Positions 35,601-43,309 of a stretch of 64,000 bases of DNA are shown piece by piece. Both the position numbers and the translations under genes were made by a program. The DNA comes from Salimicrobium humidisoli (GTDB lineage: Bacteria; Bacillota; Bacilli; Bacillales; Halobacillaceae): contig NZ_NSGH01000001.1 of NCBI RefSeq assembly GCF_002295105.1, positions 124,001-188,000 of the forward strand. Direction: 5' to 3'. Every line of letters begins with the position of its first letter. Positions within the stretch are counted from its first letter, which is position 1. The notes below the pieces were generated by a model, which searched no databases, was not told the origin of the DNA, and was given only the letters and a program-made list of their open reading frames with translations.

Positions 35601-36330
35601 GATCACGTTTGATCAAATCACCGCCCAGCCGAGGGAAGTGATACCGACCGCCGTGTTCACCGGTTCAAACAAAGGGAAGAAAAGGTACTCTCCGTTTACT
35701 ACGAATATTGAACGTAAAGTACCGTTCCGTACTTTGACAGGACGGCAGCATTTTTACATCGATCATGAAATATTCCTGCAGTTCGGTGAGTCTCTTCCGG
35801 TGTTTAAACCGACGCTGCCCCCGATGGTGTTCGGCTCGAGAGATAAAAAGATAGTGGGAGGAAAGGATTCACTCGTACTCCGCTATCTCACTCCGCACGG
35901 GAAGTGGAACATTCACAGCACGTACCAGGACAACCTTCACATGCTTACGCTTTTCCGTGGAGGACCTACGGTATGGATCAGTGATATTGATGCCGAAGCT
36001 CATGATATAAGCGATAACGAGTGGCTTGAAGTGTATAACCGTAACGGTGTGGTAACGGCGAGAGCAGTCGTCAGTCACCGGATTCCTCAGGGAACGATGT
36101 TTATGTATCATGCCCAGGATAAACATATTCATGTTCCGGGTTCGAAAATAACCGGACAGCGGGGCGGCAGTCACAATGCTCCTACAAAAATTCACGTAAA
36201 ACCGACACAGATGGTCGGGGGATACGCCCAACTCAGTTACGGCTTCAATTATTACGGTCCCATCGGTAACCAGAGAGACGTATACGTCGCAGTAAGAAAA
36301 ATGGAGGAGGTTGACTGGCTTGAAGATTAA
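32650..36330 (+). CDS. narG: respiratory nitrate reductase, alpha subunit
   Basis: A 1226-residue molybdenum (bis-MGD) catalytic subunit that reduces nitrate to nitrite at the cytoplasmic side of the membrane. The N-terminal FeS segment has THGVNCTGSCSWKVF and CPRGASFSWY, with one His and three Cys ligands as in NarG. YIIMWGSNVPLTRTPD is the cofactor region. Length matches Bacillus NarG. ATG 32650 has AAGGGGAG seven bases before it and gives MKMKKWKPKFFKP. It is first in narGHJI, downstream of a terminator and an NreC-like palindrome. Confidence 0.97.
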   Translation: MKMKKWKPKFFKPVERYSGDWSLLEEKSRDWENMYRNRWSHDKVVRTTHGVNCTGSCSWKVFVKNGIITWENQQIDYPSCGPDMPEFEPRGCPRGASFSWYEYSPLRVKYPYMRGKLWRLWKAAREEHEDPVAAWASIVEDEEKASIYKKARGKGGHVRVHWNDTLELISAQLIYTIKNTGPDRIAGFTPIPAMSMVSYASGARFINLIGGEMLSFYDWYADLPPSSPQIWGEQTDVPESSDWYNSGYIIMWGSNVPLTRTPDAHFMTEVRYKGAKVVSVAPDHAENVKFADNWLAPHPGTDAALAQAMTHVILDEFYEQRQEKLFLDYSRQFTDLPFLIMLEEHEGAWKAGRFLREADLGGSSENAEWKPVLIDETNGEITVPNGTMGQRWEEDVKWNLSLEKKDGSYIQPALTTAVEGAEWKEIVFPSFDANGNDLFTRSIPVRTVTLADGTEKKITTVYDLMLSQYGVKRDNSTHHAESYEDASSFYTPAWQEKITGVKASVVTQVAREFAQNAIDTDGRSMIIMGAGINHWFNSDTIYRSILNLVTLTASQGKNGGGWAHYVGQEKCRPIEGWSTIAFAKDWQGPPRLQNATSYFYFATDQWKYEEMGTEALKSPLGGKLRYKHPADYNVLAARLGWLPSYPQFNRNSLHLTKEARDRGSKTSADIVQDIVNQLKEKKMRFAVEEPGAKENFPSTLFVWRSNLISSSAKGQEYFLKHLLGASDGLMSEVNEDDKPEEIEWSEEKNGKLDLLVALDFRMTSTPLYADVVLPAATWYEKTDLSSTDMHPFVHPFNPAIDPLWEARSDWDIYRSLSRVFSKMAEDHLPGVYEDVVTSPLGHDSPQEIAQPNGEVKDWKKGEIEAIPGKTMPNISIVERDYTKIHEKYTTLGPNLINGKVGAHGVSFPVSEEYEELKLINGVQDEEGHAGEGLPMLKTGRQVANAMLHVSSATNGAVSQRSYGALEKDTGVELKDISSDRAAEKITFDQITAQPREVIPTAVFTGSNKGKKRYSPFTTNIERKVPFRTLTGRQHFYIDHEIFLQFGESLPVFKPTLPPMVFGSRDKKIVGGKDSLVLRYLTPHGKWNIHSTYQDNLHMLTLFRGGPTVWISDIDAEAHDISDNEWLEVYNRNGVVTARAVVSHRIPQGTMFMYHAQDKHIHVPGSKITGQRGGSHNAPTKIHVKPTQMVGGYAQLSYGFNYYGPIGNQRDVYVAVRKMEEVDWLED

Positions 36331-37858
36331 AGCTCAAGTAGCAATGGTAATGAATCTGGATAAATGTATCGGCTGTCACACATGCAGCGTTACCTGTAAA
36401 AGTACCTGGACGAATCGTCCGGGTGCGGAATATATGTGGTTCAATAACGTAGAGACGAAGCCCGGTATCGGCTACCCTAAGCGCTGGGAAGACCAGGAAC
36501 AGTATAAGGGAGGCTGGGAAGTTAAAAACGGCAAGCTTCAACTGAAATCCGGTACCAAATTATCAAAAGTAGCACTGGGGAAAATTTTCAATAACCCGGA
36601 TATGCCGGAAATGAAAGACTATTACGAGCCGTGGACTTACAACTACGAAAACCTGACCAATAAAGAAGACGGGAAGCACACACCCGTAGCTCGTGCCCAT
36701 TCGGCAATAACGGGTGAGAAAATGGATCCCGAATGGGGACCGAACTGGGAAGACGATCTGGCCGGCGGTCATATTACGGGACCACAGGACCCGAACATCG
36801 AAAAAATCGAAGAGGAAATCAAATTCAATTTCGAAAAATCTTTCATGATGTACCTGCCACGTCTATGTGAACACTGTCTGAACCCGAGTTGCGTCGCCTC
36901 CTGCCCATCCGGTGCGATGTATAAACGTGATGAAGACGGCATCGTTCTTGTCGATCAGGAAGCATGCCGCGGATGGAGATATTGCATGACGGGCTGTCCG
37001 TACAAAAAAGTATATTTTAACTGGCAGACGAATAAAGCGGAAAAATGTACGTTCTGCTATCCGAGAATCGAAAGTGGACTTCCGACTGTCTGTTCTGAAA
37101 CATGTACAGGCCGCATCCGCTATCTCGGCGTTCTGCTTTACGACGCGGACCGCGTCCAGGAAGTTGCCGCAACACCTGATGAGAAAGATCTTTATGAAGC
37201 ACAGTGCGATCTTTTCCTGGACCCTCATGATCCTGAGGTGCAGGAACAGGCCCGCCGTGACGGCATTACAGAAGACTGGCTGGAAGCGGCACAGGACTCT
37301 CCTGTATATAAACTTGCGATCGAGTATAAGCTTGCTTTTCCGCTTCATCCGGAATATCGTACCCTTCCGATGGTGTGGTACGTGCCTCCCCTAAGCCCGA
37401 TCATGAGCTATTTCGAAGGGAAAGATTCCATCAAAAATCCGGATATGATTTTCCCGGCTATTGAAGAGATGAGAAACCCTATCCAGTATCTGGCTAATAT
37501 GCTTACCGCAGGAGATACGGAATCAGTGAAGAGCTCCCTGCAGAGAATGGCCATGATGCGTTCCTACATGAGAGCGTTGTCGAGTGGAAAAGAGTTTGAC
37601 GAGACCCGGCTGGAGCGGGTGGGGCTGACGGCGAAACAGACGCAGAAGATGTATCGCCTTCTTTCCATCGCTAAATACGAAGATCGTTTCGTCATCCCTA
37701 CCTCTCACCGGGAAAGTTACAGCAACCCGTATCGTGCCCAGGGTTCCGAAGGTTTCGGTTCGGATTGTGACGGGTGTGGACCGATGATGCCGGCGGGAGC
37801 CAAATCAGGCAAAGAAATTTATGAGGATAATTTCTATGGGGGGATCTGGCGTGATTGA
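36320..37858 (+). CDS. narH: respiratory nitrate reductase, beta (iron-sulfur) subunit
   Basis: A 512-residue electron-transfer subunit with four cysteine clusters for one [3Fe-4S] and three [4Fe-4S] centres: CIGCHTCSVTC near the start, CEHCLNPSCVASCPSG, CRGWRYCMTGCPYKK (the Trp variant marks the 3Fe cluster) and CTFCYPR. It passes electrons from NarI haem to NarG. TTG 36320 gives the conserved start MKIKAQ and lies nine bases after GGAGGAGG. The TTG at 36311 touches that site and is less likely. It overlaps narG by 11 bases. Confidence 0.96.
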   Translation: MKIKAQVAMVMNLDKCIGCHTCSVTCKSTWTNRPGAEYMWFNNVETKPGIGYPKRWEDQEQYKGGWEVKNGKLQLKSGTKLSKVALGKIFNNPDMPEMKDYYEPWTYNYENLTNKEDGKHTPVARAHSAITGEKMDPEWGPNWEDDLAGGHITGPQDPNIEKIEEEIKFNFEKSFMMYLPRLCEHCLNPSCVASCPSGAMYKRDEDGIVLVDQEACRGWRYCMTGCPYKKVYFNWQTNKAEKCTFCYPRIESGLPTVCSETCTGRIRYLGVLLYDADRVQEVAATPDEKDLYEAQCDLFLDPHDPEVQEQARRDGITEDWLEAAQDSPVYKLAIEYKLAFPLHPEYRTLPMVWYVPPLSPIMSYFEGKDSIKNPDMIFPAIEEMRNPIQYLANMLTAGDTESVKSSLQRMAMMRSYMRALSSGKEFDETRLERVGLTAKQTQKMYRLLSIAKYEDRFVIPTSHRESYSNPYRAQGSEGFGSDCDGCGPMMPAGAKSGKEIYEDNFYGGIWRD

Positions 37859-38420
37859 TTTGAAGAAGCTTGATGAACAGCGTTCCGCCTTTGCTTACTA
37901 CAGTCACCATCTTGCCTACCCCGAACCCGGTATCTTTGACGAAGAATTTCTCCGTGCTTCTTTTACCCCGGAGGATCCGGGGTACAGGGGCGCGGAAACT
38001 TACTGGAAGAATATGAGGAAGTGGTCTCATGCAGAAGTTCAGGAATACTACACGGCAACGTTCGATTTCGAAAAAAGTCTGACTCTCTACATGACTTTCG
38101 CCAAGTTTGAGGACAGTAAGGAACGCGGTCAGATGCTTGCCAGGTTAAAGGTGATGTATGAGATGTATGGATTGAATATGCCGAAAGGTGAACTGTCCGA
38201 TTTTCTTCCTCTTATGTGTGAATTCGTTCACATCGGCGACTGGCTGGAGGATGAGCGGTCCCGGCAGAGCTTTGCCCTGTTGTTTGCTGTACTGGAAGAC
38301 GGGACTTTCCATTTGCGTGAAGCTTTGGAAAAGCACGACCACCCCTACCTTCCGCTGGTGAAAAGTCTGCGCAGAACCCTGCGTTCCTGTGTGAAAGAAG
38401 AAGAGGTGAGTGTCCAGTGA
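37851..38420 (+). CDS. narJ: nitrate reductase assembly chaperone
   Basis: A 189-residue all-helical TorD/NarJ-family chaperone that holds apo-NarGH until the molybdenum cofactor is inserted. FAYYSHHLAYPEP near the start and LSDFLPLMCEFVHI mid-protein match the family. GTG 37851 has GGGGGG seven bases upstream and overlaps the narH stop. An ATG at 37836 is possible. The stop overlaps the narI start. Confidence 0.9.
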   Translation: MIDLKKLDEQRSAFAYYSHHLAYPEPGIFDEEFLRASFTPEDPGYRGAETYWKNMRKWSHAEVQEYYTATFDFEKSLTLYMTFAKFEDSKERGQMLARLKVMYEMYGLNMPKGELSDFLPLMCEFVHIGDWLEDERSRQSFALLFAVLEDGTFHLREALEKHDHPYLPLVKSLRRTLRSCVKEEEVSVQ

Positions 38421-39100
38421 GTTCGCAATTTTTGTGGGTGATCCTTCCTTATATGTGTATCGTCTCGTTCATCATCGGTCACATATTCCGCTATCGTCAT
38501 GATCAATTCAGCTGGACGGCGAAATCGAGTGAGTTCATAGAAAAGAAACAGCTTATGATCGGAAGCCTACTGTTTCATATAGGAATTATCCCCGTTATTT
38601 TCGGGCATGTGGCAGGACTCGGCATTCCAAAAGAATGGATGAGAGCTGTAGGTGTGAACGATCATTTATATCATTTGGGAGCTTTGTATGTGGGTGGTCT
38701 GTTTGGAGTCGTGACGCTTGTCGGGATGTTGCTGTTGACTTACCGGCGCGTCTCGATAAAGGCCGTAAGGAAACTGAGTACGAGTTCGGATATTATCGTA
38801 AACGTATTGCTGTTGTTCATCGTTTTTCTCGGCGTTTACGCTACGCTGGTGACGAACAACGTGCAGCCCGGCTTTGATTACAGGGATACGATTTCGGTCT
38901 GGTTCCGGGATCTTCTTATTCTCCGTCCTGATGCGTCTTACATGACAAACGTTCCCTTTACTTTCAAAGTGCACGCCATTACGGGGTTTCTTATATTCGG
39001 TTTATGGCCTTACACCCGTCTCGTGCACGTCTGGAGTGTGCCGGTACACTACGTTGGCAGAAGTCACATACTATACCGTCGTCATAAACGGAGGGCATAA
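38417..39100 (+). CDS. narI: respiratory nitrate reductase, gamma (cytochrome b) subunit
   Basis: A 227-residue membrane anchor with five helices that oxidises menaquinol and passes electrons to NarH through two b haems. Likely haem-ligand histidines lie in the second helix (IGHIFRYRHDQ, LLFHIGIIPVIFGHVAGL) and the last (FKVHAITGFLIFGLWPYTRLVHVWS). It starts with GTG in overlap with narJ. It completes narGHJI. Confidence 0.95.
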   Translation: MSSQFLWVILPYMCIVSFIIGHIFRYRHDQFSWTAKSSEFIEKKQLMIGSLLFHIGIIPVIFGHVAGLGIPKEWMRAVGVNDHLYHLGALYVGGLFGVVTLVGMLLLTYRRVSIKAVRKLSTSSDIIVNVLLLFIVFLGVYATLVTNNVQPGFDYRDTISVWFRDLLILRPDASYMTNVPFTFKVHAITGFLIFGLWPYTRLVHVWSVPVHYVGRSHILYRRHKRRA

Positions 39101-39118
39101 GCGGAAGGAGGGATTACG

Positions 39119-39652
39119 ATGTGGGAAGAACAGAAATTTCAAACGAAAAATAAAGCGACGCGCATTCTCGAAAATGAACATAAGTATTTACAGTACCTGA
39201 TGGAAGAGTGGCATACTATCGTACTTGATTTCGCAAACAGCCGTCATAAAGACATGCAGGAAGCGCGTGCAGCTTTTAAGGAACTCCGGGAGCGTCTTAA
39301 ATCTTTTCTTGAGCCTTTGAAAAACCATACGGATAAAGAGGAAGAACATTTCTTTCCGGCTCTGTCTCTGTATATAGGGAAGGAACAGGGGCCGATCATG
39401 TCTATAGAAGAAGAGCACAAGGAAATCGAGGGATATATCGGTCATTTCTTTTTTCATTCGAGGGGTGACCTTGAAGAGTATTCTTACGAACAGCTTCGGA
39501 AAATGACGGAGGATGCCGGGGAAGCGTTCGAAGTATTAATCCTTCACTTCGTCAAAGAGGAAACGGTTCTCTTTCCGATGGTGGACAGAGTCATGCTGAC
39601 AAAGGATCTTGAACCGCTCGTTGAAGATCTTCGTTCCCTGATTACGCAGTAA
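39119..39652 (+). CDS. hemerythrin-domain protein of the nar operon
   Basis: A 177-residue four-helix protein with di-iron ligands of the hemerythrin family: ENEHKYLQYLMEEWH, HTDKEEEHFFPAL, IEEEHKEIEG and LHFVKEETVLFP. It starts 18 bases after narI with a GGAAGGAGG site, so it should be cotranscribed with the reductase. A role in sensing or scavenging O2 or NO during nitrate respiration is likely but inferred. It differs in sequence from the hemerythrin at 29 kb and from Ric. Confidence 0.82.
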   Translation: MWEEQKFQTKNKATRILENEHKYLQYLMEEWHTIVLDFANSRHKDMQEARAAFKELRERLKSFLEPLKNHTDKEEEHFFPALSLYIGKEQGPIMSIEEEHKEIEGYIGHFFFHSRGDLEEYSYEQLRKMTEDAGEAFEVLILHFVKEETVLFPMVDRVMLTKDLEPLVEDLRSLITQ

Positions 39653-39699
39653 ATGAAAGCATAACAGCAAATAAGTAGAAAAAAGGAGGTGCAGGGAAA

Positions 39700-41208
39700 G
39701 TGACAAGGAAACTACAGCTTCCACTGCAGACGATGAACCTTGTCGTCGGGTTTATGGTATGGGTCATCATTTCATCTCTTCTTCCGTTTATTCAGGAAGA
39801 TGTCGCTATCGCTCCCGAAAGGGTGGCTCTGGTTACGGCAGTTCCTGTTATTCTCGGTTCCATATTAAGAATACCGCTCGGGTATTTTGCAAATGTATAC
39901 GGGGCCCGTATTGTCTTTATTATAAGTTTTATCCTGTTGATGTTCCCTGTTTTTTACATAAGTGAAGCATCAACGTTCGCAGATCTTTTAATCGGAGGTC
40001 TGTTTCTCGGAGTCGGCGGGGCCATTTTCTCAGTAGGGGTCACTTCCCTTCCTAAGTATTATCCGAAAGAAAAGCACGGGCTCGTCAATGGGGTGTACGG
40101 AGCAGGGAACATAGGGACGGCAGTCACTACATTTGCAGCCCCGGTTATCGCCACCTCCATAGGATGGCAGGCGACCATTAAAGTATACCTCGTTCTTCTT
40201 CTGGCTTTTGCAGTTCTGAATATATTCATAGGGGACCGGAATGAGAAGAAGGTAAAACAGCCGATTATGCAGCAGATCCAGGCAGTGTATAAAAATGAGA
40301 AACTTTGGATTTTTTCTCTGTTTTATTTTATAACATTCGGATCTTTTGTAGCATTCACCGTTTATCTTCCGAACTCCCTCGTGACGAATTTCGGGCTGGA
40401 GGAAGTCGATGCGGGGCTTCGTACAGCCGGATTCATCGTCGTGGCAACACTGATGAGACCTGCCGGAGGGGCAGTAGCCGATAAATTTTCTCCATTGAAG
40501 ATGCTGGTCGGCGTGTTTGTAGTCTATACTGCTGCTGCCATCCTTCTGGCCTTTTCGCCCTCCCTTGCTCTTTATACGGTAGGAGCAATAGCTATAGCTG
40601 TCTCGGCAGGGGTAGGGAATGGGGTCATTTTTAAACTGGTTCCCACCTATTTTCACTCTCAGGCAGGTATCGCGAACGGTATCATTTCGATGATGGGGGG
40701 ACTTGGCGGATTTTTCCCTCCTCTCATTCTGACTGCAGTGTTTGCGATTACCGGACATTATGCAATCGGGTTCATGCTTTTGTCGCAGGTATCGCTTGCC
40801 AGTCTGATTCTTATTATGTGGCTGATGTATCAGGACAGTCTGAATAACCAGATTTCCATTTTCCATTCTTCCGGTCAGGGAATGATGGTGACGGACACGA
40901 AAGGAAAAATCGTGGAGGTGAACCCTTCCTTCGAAAAGCTCACCGGTTATTCGCGGGAAGAAGCGCTTGGTAATACCCCGGCTTTACTTAAATCAGGCAA
41001 ACAGCCGAAAAATTTTTATGACCGGATGTGGGAGTCGATAAGAAGAACCGGGCACTGGCAGGGAGAAATATGGAACAGAAGAAAAAGTGGAGAGCTGTAT
41101 GTGGAATGGCTCACTATCAATCCTGTGACGGATGAAACCGGCAATGTCATTAAGTACGTAGCTACATTTTCGGATATTACGGAGGAGAAGAAAGAAGGGG
41201 AAGCATGA
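39700..41208 (+). CDS. narK: NarK-type nitrate/nitrite transporter fused to a PAS domain
   Basis: A 502-residue protein. Residues 1-~382 are a 12-helix major facilitator carrier of the nitrate-nitrite porter group (PLGYFANVYGARIVF loop, VGGAIFSVGVTSLPKYYPKEKHG, GNGVIFKLVP). Residues ~385-502 are a complete PAS/PAC domain (VEVNPSFEKLTGYSREEAL, then GHWQGEIWNRRKSGE, and ATFSDITEEKK at the very end). No kinase, cyclase or other output follows. The carrier moves nitrate in and nitrite out, and the PAS part may sense redox, ligand or energy state and gate it. GTG 39700 lies nine bases after AAAAGGAGGT. It overlaps moeB. Confidence 0.88.
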   Translation: MTRKLQLPLQTMNLVVGFMVWVIISSLLPFIQEDVAIAPERVALVTAVPVILGSILRIPLGYFANVYGARIVFIISFILLMFPVFYISEASTFADLLIGGLFLGVGGAIFSVGVTSLPKYYPKEKHGLVNGVYGAGNIGTAVTTFAAPVIATSIGWQATIKVYLVLLLAFAVLNIFIGDRNEKKVKQPIMQQIQAVYKNEKLWIFSLFYFITFGSFVAFTVYLPNSLVTNFGLEEVDAGLRTAGFIVVATLMRPAGGAVADKFSPLKMLVGVFVVYTAAAILLAFSPSLALYTVGAIAIAVSAGVGNGVIFKLVPTYFHSQAGIANGIISMMGGLGGFFPPLILTAVFAITGHYAIGFMLLSQVSLASLILIMWLMYQDSLNNQISIFHSSGQGMMVTDTKGKIVEVNPSFEKLTGYSREEALGNTPALLKSGKQPKNFYDRMWESIRRTGHWQGEIWNRRKSGELYVEWLTINPVTDETGNVIKYVATFSDITEEKKEGEA

Positions 41209-42218
41209 GCACAGATCGTTACGAGAAGCAGGTGAGATTTGGGGCAATCGGGAAAAGCGGCCAGCAAAAAATCAGGGAAGCGGAAATCACTATCGTCGGT
41301 TGCGGGGCGTTGGGAACGACTGTTGCCGAAACGCTGACCAGAGCCGGTGCGGGACGGATCCATCTCATCGACTTTGATGAAGTGGAATGGTCCAACCTTC
41401 AGCGTCAGCAGCTATTCACCGAAGAAGACGCGGAAAAGAGGCGGCTGAAGGTGGAAGCTGCCCGGGTCAGACTGGAACAGATTAATGGAGAGGTGGATAT
41501 CAAAATATGGCCTCACTACACAGACGGACCGTTTCTGCATAAAGTAGCTTCTTCCTCGGACGTAATCGTCGATGCTTCAGACAATTTCGATACAACTTAC
41601 GTAATCAATGATGTCGCTCACATGCTAGGCGTCCCCTGGGTGTATGGCAGTCTTTCGGGAAGTACGAGTGTCCAGATGACCGTAATTCCGGGGGACAATG
41701 CCTGTTTCCGCTGTCTCTATGAAACGCTCAGCGGAGCGAAGGAGACGTGCGAAACTGCCGGAGCACTGGCTCCGGCCGTCCAGATTACTGCAGCCAGACA
41801 GACAGTGGATGTTTTTCAACTGATTACGGGGTCCAAGGAATGCGGAGGTATTTTCAAACTGGAAGATATATGGAGTGGGGAACATCAGAAGATTCGGACA
41901 CACGGTTTGAAAAATGTCGCGTGTCCTACATGCGGAAGTTCTCCTGCATATCCTTCTTTTCATGAAACCGGAAGGGTGTCCGTACTGTGTGGCAGAGGAG
42001 CGGTACATATTCACCCTCCTGCTCACCGGAAGATTTCTCTTCAGGAAGGGGAAGAAATGATGCGGAAAATGTCCATTCCTTACAAAAGAACCGGATTATT
42101 TATCCAGGGAGAACTGAATGGTCACAGGGTGTTGTTGTTCGAACGGGGACGGATGCTGATTCACGGAGTTTCCGAGCCTGAGGAAGGAAAAAGACTGTAT
42201 GCTTCGATTTTTGGCTGA
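41205..42218 (+). CDS. moeB: molybdopterin-synthase adenylyltransferase
   Basis: A 337-residue E1-like enzyme that adenylates the C-terminal Gly-Gly of MoaD so it can accept sulfur. VGCGALGTTVAETLTRAG is the nucleotide loop, and DFDEVEWSNLQRQQLF is the catalytic/Mg segment. CFRCLY and CPTCG form the structural zinc site. It could also serve ThiS, but its setting in the cofactor cluster points to MoaD. The start overlaps narK-PAS by four bases. Confidence 0.9.
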   Translation: MSTDRYEKQVRFGAIGKSGQQKIREAEITIVGCGALGTTVAETLTRAGAGRIHLIDFDEVEWSNLQRQQLFTEEDAEKRRLKVEAARVRLEQINGEVDIKIWPHYTDGPFLHKVASSSDVIVDASDNFDTTYVINDVAHMLGVPWVYGSLSGSTSVQMTVIPGDNACFRCLYETLSGAKETCETAGALAPAVQITAARQTVDVFQLITGSKECGGIFKLEDIWSGEHQKIRTHGLKNVACPTCGSSPAYPSFHETGRVSVLCGRGAVHIHPPAHRKISLQEGEEMMRKMSIPYKRTGLFIQGELNGHRVLLFERGRMLIHGVSEPEEGKRLYASIFG

Positions 42219-42233
42219 GAGGAGGCGGGTGAA

Positions 42234-42698
42234 GTGCAATCTTCAATCATAGTGGTGAGTGATACGCGTACCGAGGAAACGGACCGTGGCGGCAAAGAAG
42301 TGATGCGCCAGCTCGAGGAGTCCGGAAGAAAAGCAGGGCCAGTGACAGTGGTCCGGGATGAAATAGAAGAAATAAGAGCCTGTGTAATAGAAGAGATGGA
42401 AAAAGAGGTGGATGTTCTCTTTTTAACCGGTGGCAGCGGGATTGCTAAAAGAGATGTAACCCCTGAGGCTGTAGAACCGCTGTACGAGAAAAAAATCGAC
42501 GGGTTCGGGGAACTGTTCCGTCTCCTCAGTTATCAAAAAGACGCAGGCACGAAAGCTATGTTCAGCAGAGCATCCGCCGGTGTAATTGGAAACGTACTTT
42601 TATTCCTTTTGCCCGGATCCGTCAAAGCGGTGACACTTGCAATGGAAGAGCTGATATTGCCGGAGCTGGAGCACTTTTACTCGGAACTGCATAAATAA
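42234..42698 (+). CDS. moaB: molybdenum cofactor biosynthesis protein MoaB
   Basis: A 154-residue MogA/MoaB-fold protein that adenylates molybdopterin before molybdenum insertion. VVSDTRTEETDRGGK, FLTGGSGIAKRDVTPEAV and the LPGSVKAVTLAMEEL segment are all conserved. GTG 42234 lies eight bases after AGGAGG. It ends the narK-moeB-moaB transcript, opposite moaC. Confidence 0.92.
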   Translation: MQSSIIVVSDTRTEETDRGGKEVMRQLEESGRKAGPVTVVRDEIEEIRACVIEEMEKEVDVLFLTGGSGIAKRDVTPEAVEPLYEKKIDGFGELFRLLSYQKDAGTKAMFSRASAGVIGNVLLFLLPGSVKAVTLAMEELILPELEHFYSELHK

Positions 42699-42724
42699 CC
42701 GGCCTCTTCGAATAAGAGACCGGT
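42698..42724. terminator. hairpin between convergent moaB and moaC
   Basis: ACCGGcCTCTT pairs with AAGAGaCCGGT (one mismatch) around CGAAT. There is no T run, so it may be a weak bidirectional terminator only. Confidence 0.4.
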
Positions 42725-42731
42725 ACAGCGA

Positions 42732-43220
42732 TTATTCTGCATCTCTTTTGAAATATCCGGACGAACCGCCGATTTTCTCTTCAAGAAATGTCGGGCCGAT
42801 GACCATGTATTTATCGGCAGCTTTGCACATATCATAGACAGTCAGGGCTGTCACGGAAGCTGCGGTCAGAGCCTCCATCTCCACACCTGTCTGCCCCGAC
42901 GTCTTTACAAACGCGGAAATATGCAGGGTATGTCTGGATTCGCCTTCCTCCCACTCAAAATCAACGGAAGCTTTTTGGAGAGGGAGCGGGTGACAGAGGG
43001 GAATGAGCGAAGATGTCTGTTTGGAAGCCATAATACCTGCAAGACGGGCGGTTCCAAGGACATCACCTTTTTTGTTCGTACCTTCTCTCACCTGTTCGTA
43101 GGCGTCTGTAGCGAGAGTTATCGAACTTTTTGCTACGGCACTTCTTGATGTCGCCTGCTTACCGGAAACATCGACCATAATTGCGTTATTGTTTTCATCA
43201 AAATGAGAAAGTTCTTTCAC
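42732..43220 (-). CDS. moaC: cyclic pyranopterin monophosphate synthase
   Basis: A 162-residue enzyme that acts after MoaA to form cyclic pyranopterin phosphate. LSHFDENNNAIMVDVSGK starts the family fold. SLIPLCHPLPLQKASVDF, TSGQTGVEMEALTAASVTALTVYDM and the late KIGGSSGYF are signatures. It reads against the rest of the cofactor genes, so the cluster is split around it. GTG 43220 is preceded by AAAGGGGG at seven bases. Confidence 0.95.
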   Translation of the reverse strand: MKELSHFDENNNAIMVDVSGKQATSRSAVAKSSITLATDAYEQVREGTNKKGDVLGTARLAGIMASKQTSSLIPLCHPLPLQKASVDFEWEEGESRHTLHISAFVKTSGQTGVEMEALTAASVTALTVYDMCKAADKYMVIGPTFLEEKIGGSSGYFKRDAE

Positions 43221-43309
43221 GATTAACCCCCTTTAGTAACGATCGGGACTGAGGAAAAACTTCTTCCTTTTCCCGTAGATTATATCACAATTGTCAGGAG
43301 ATGATACCA

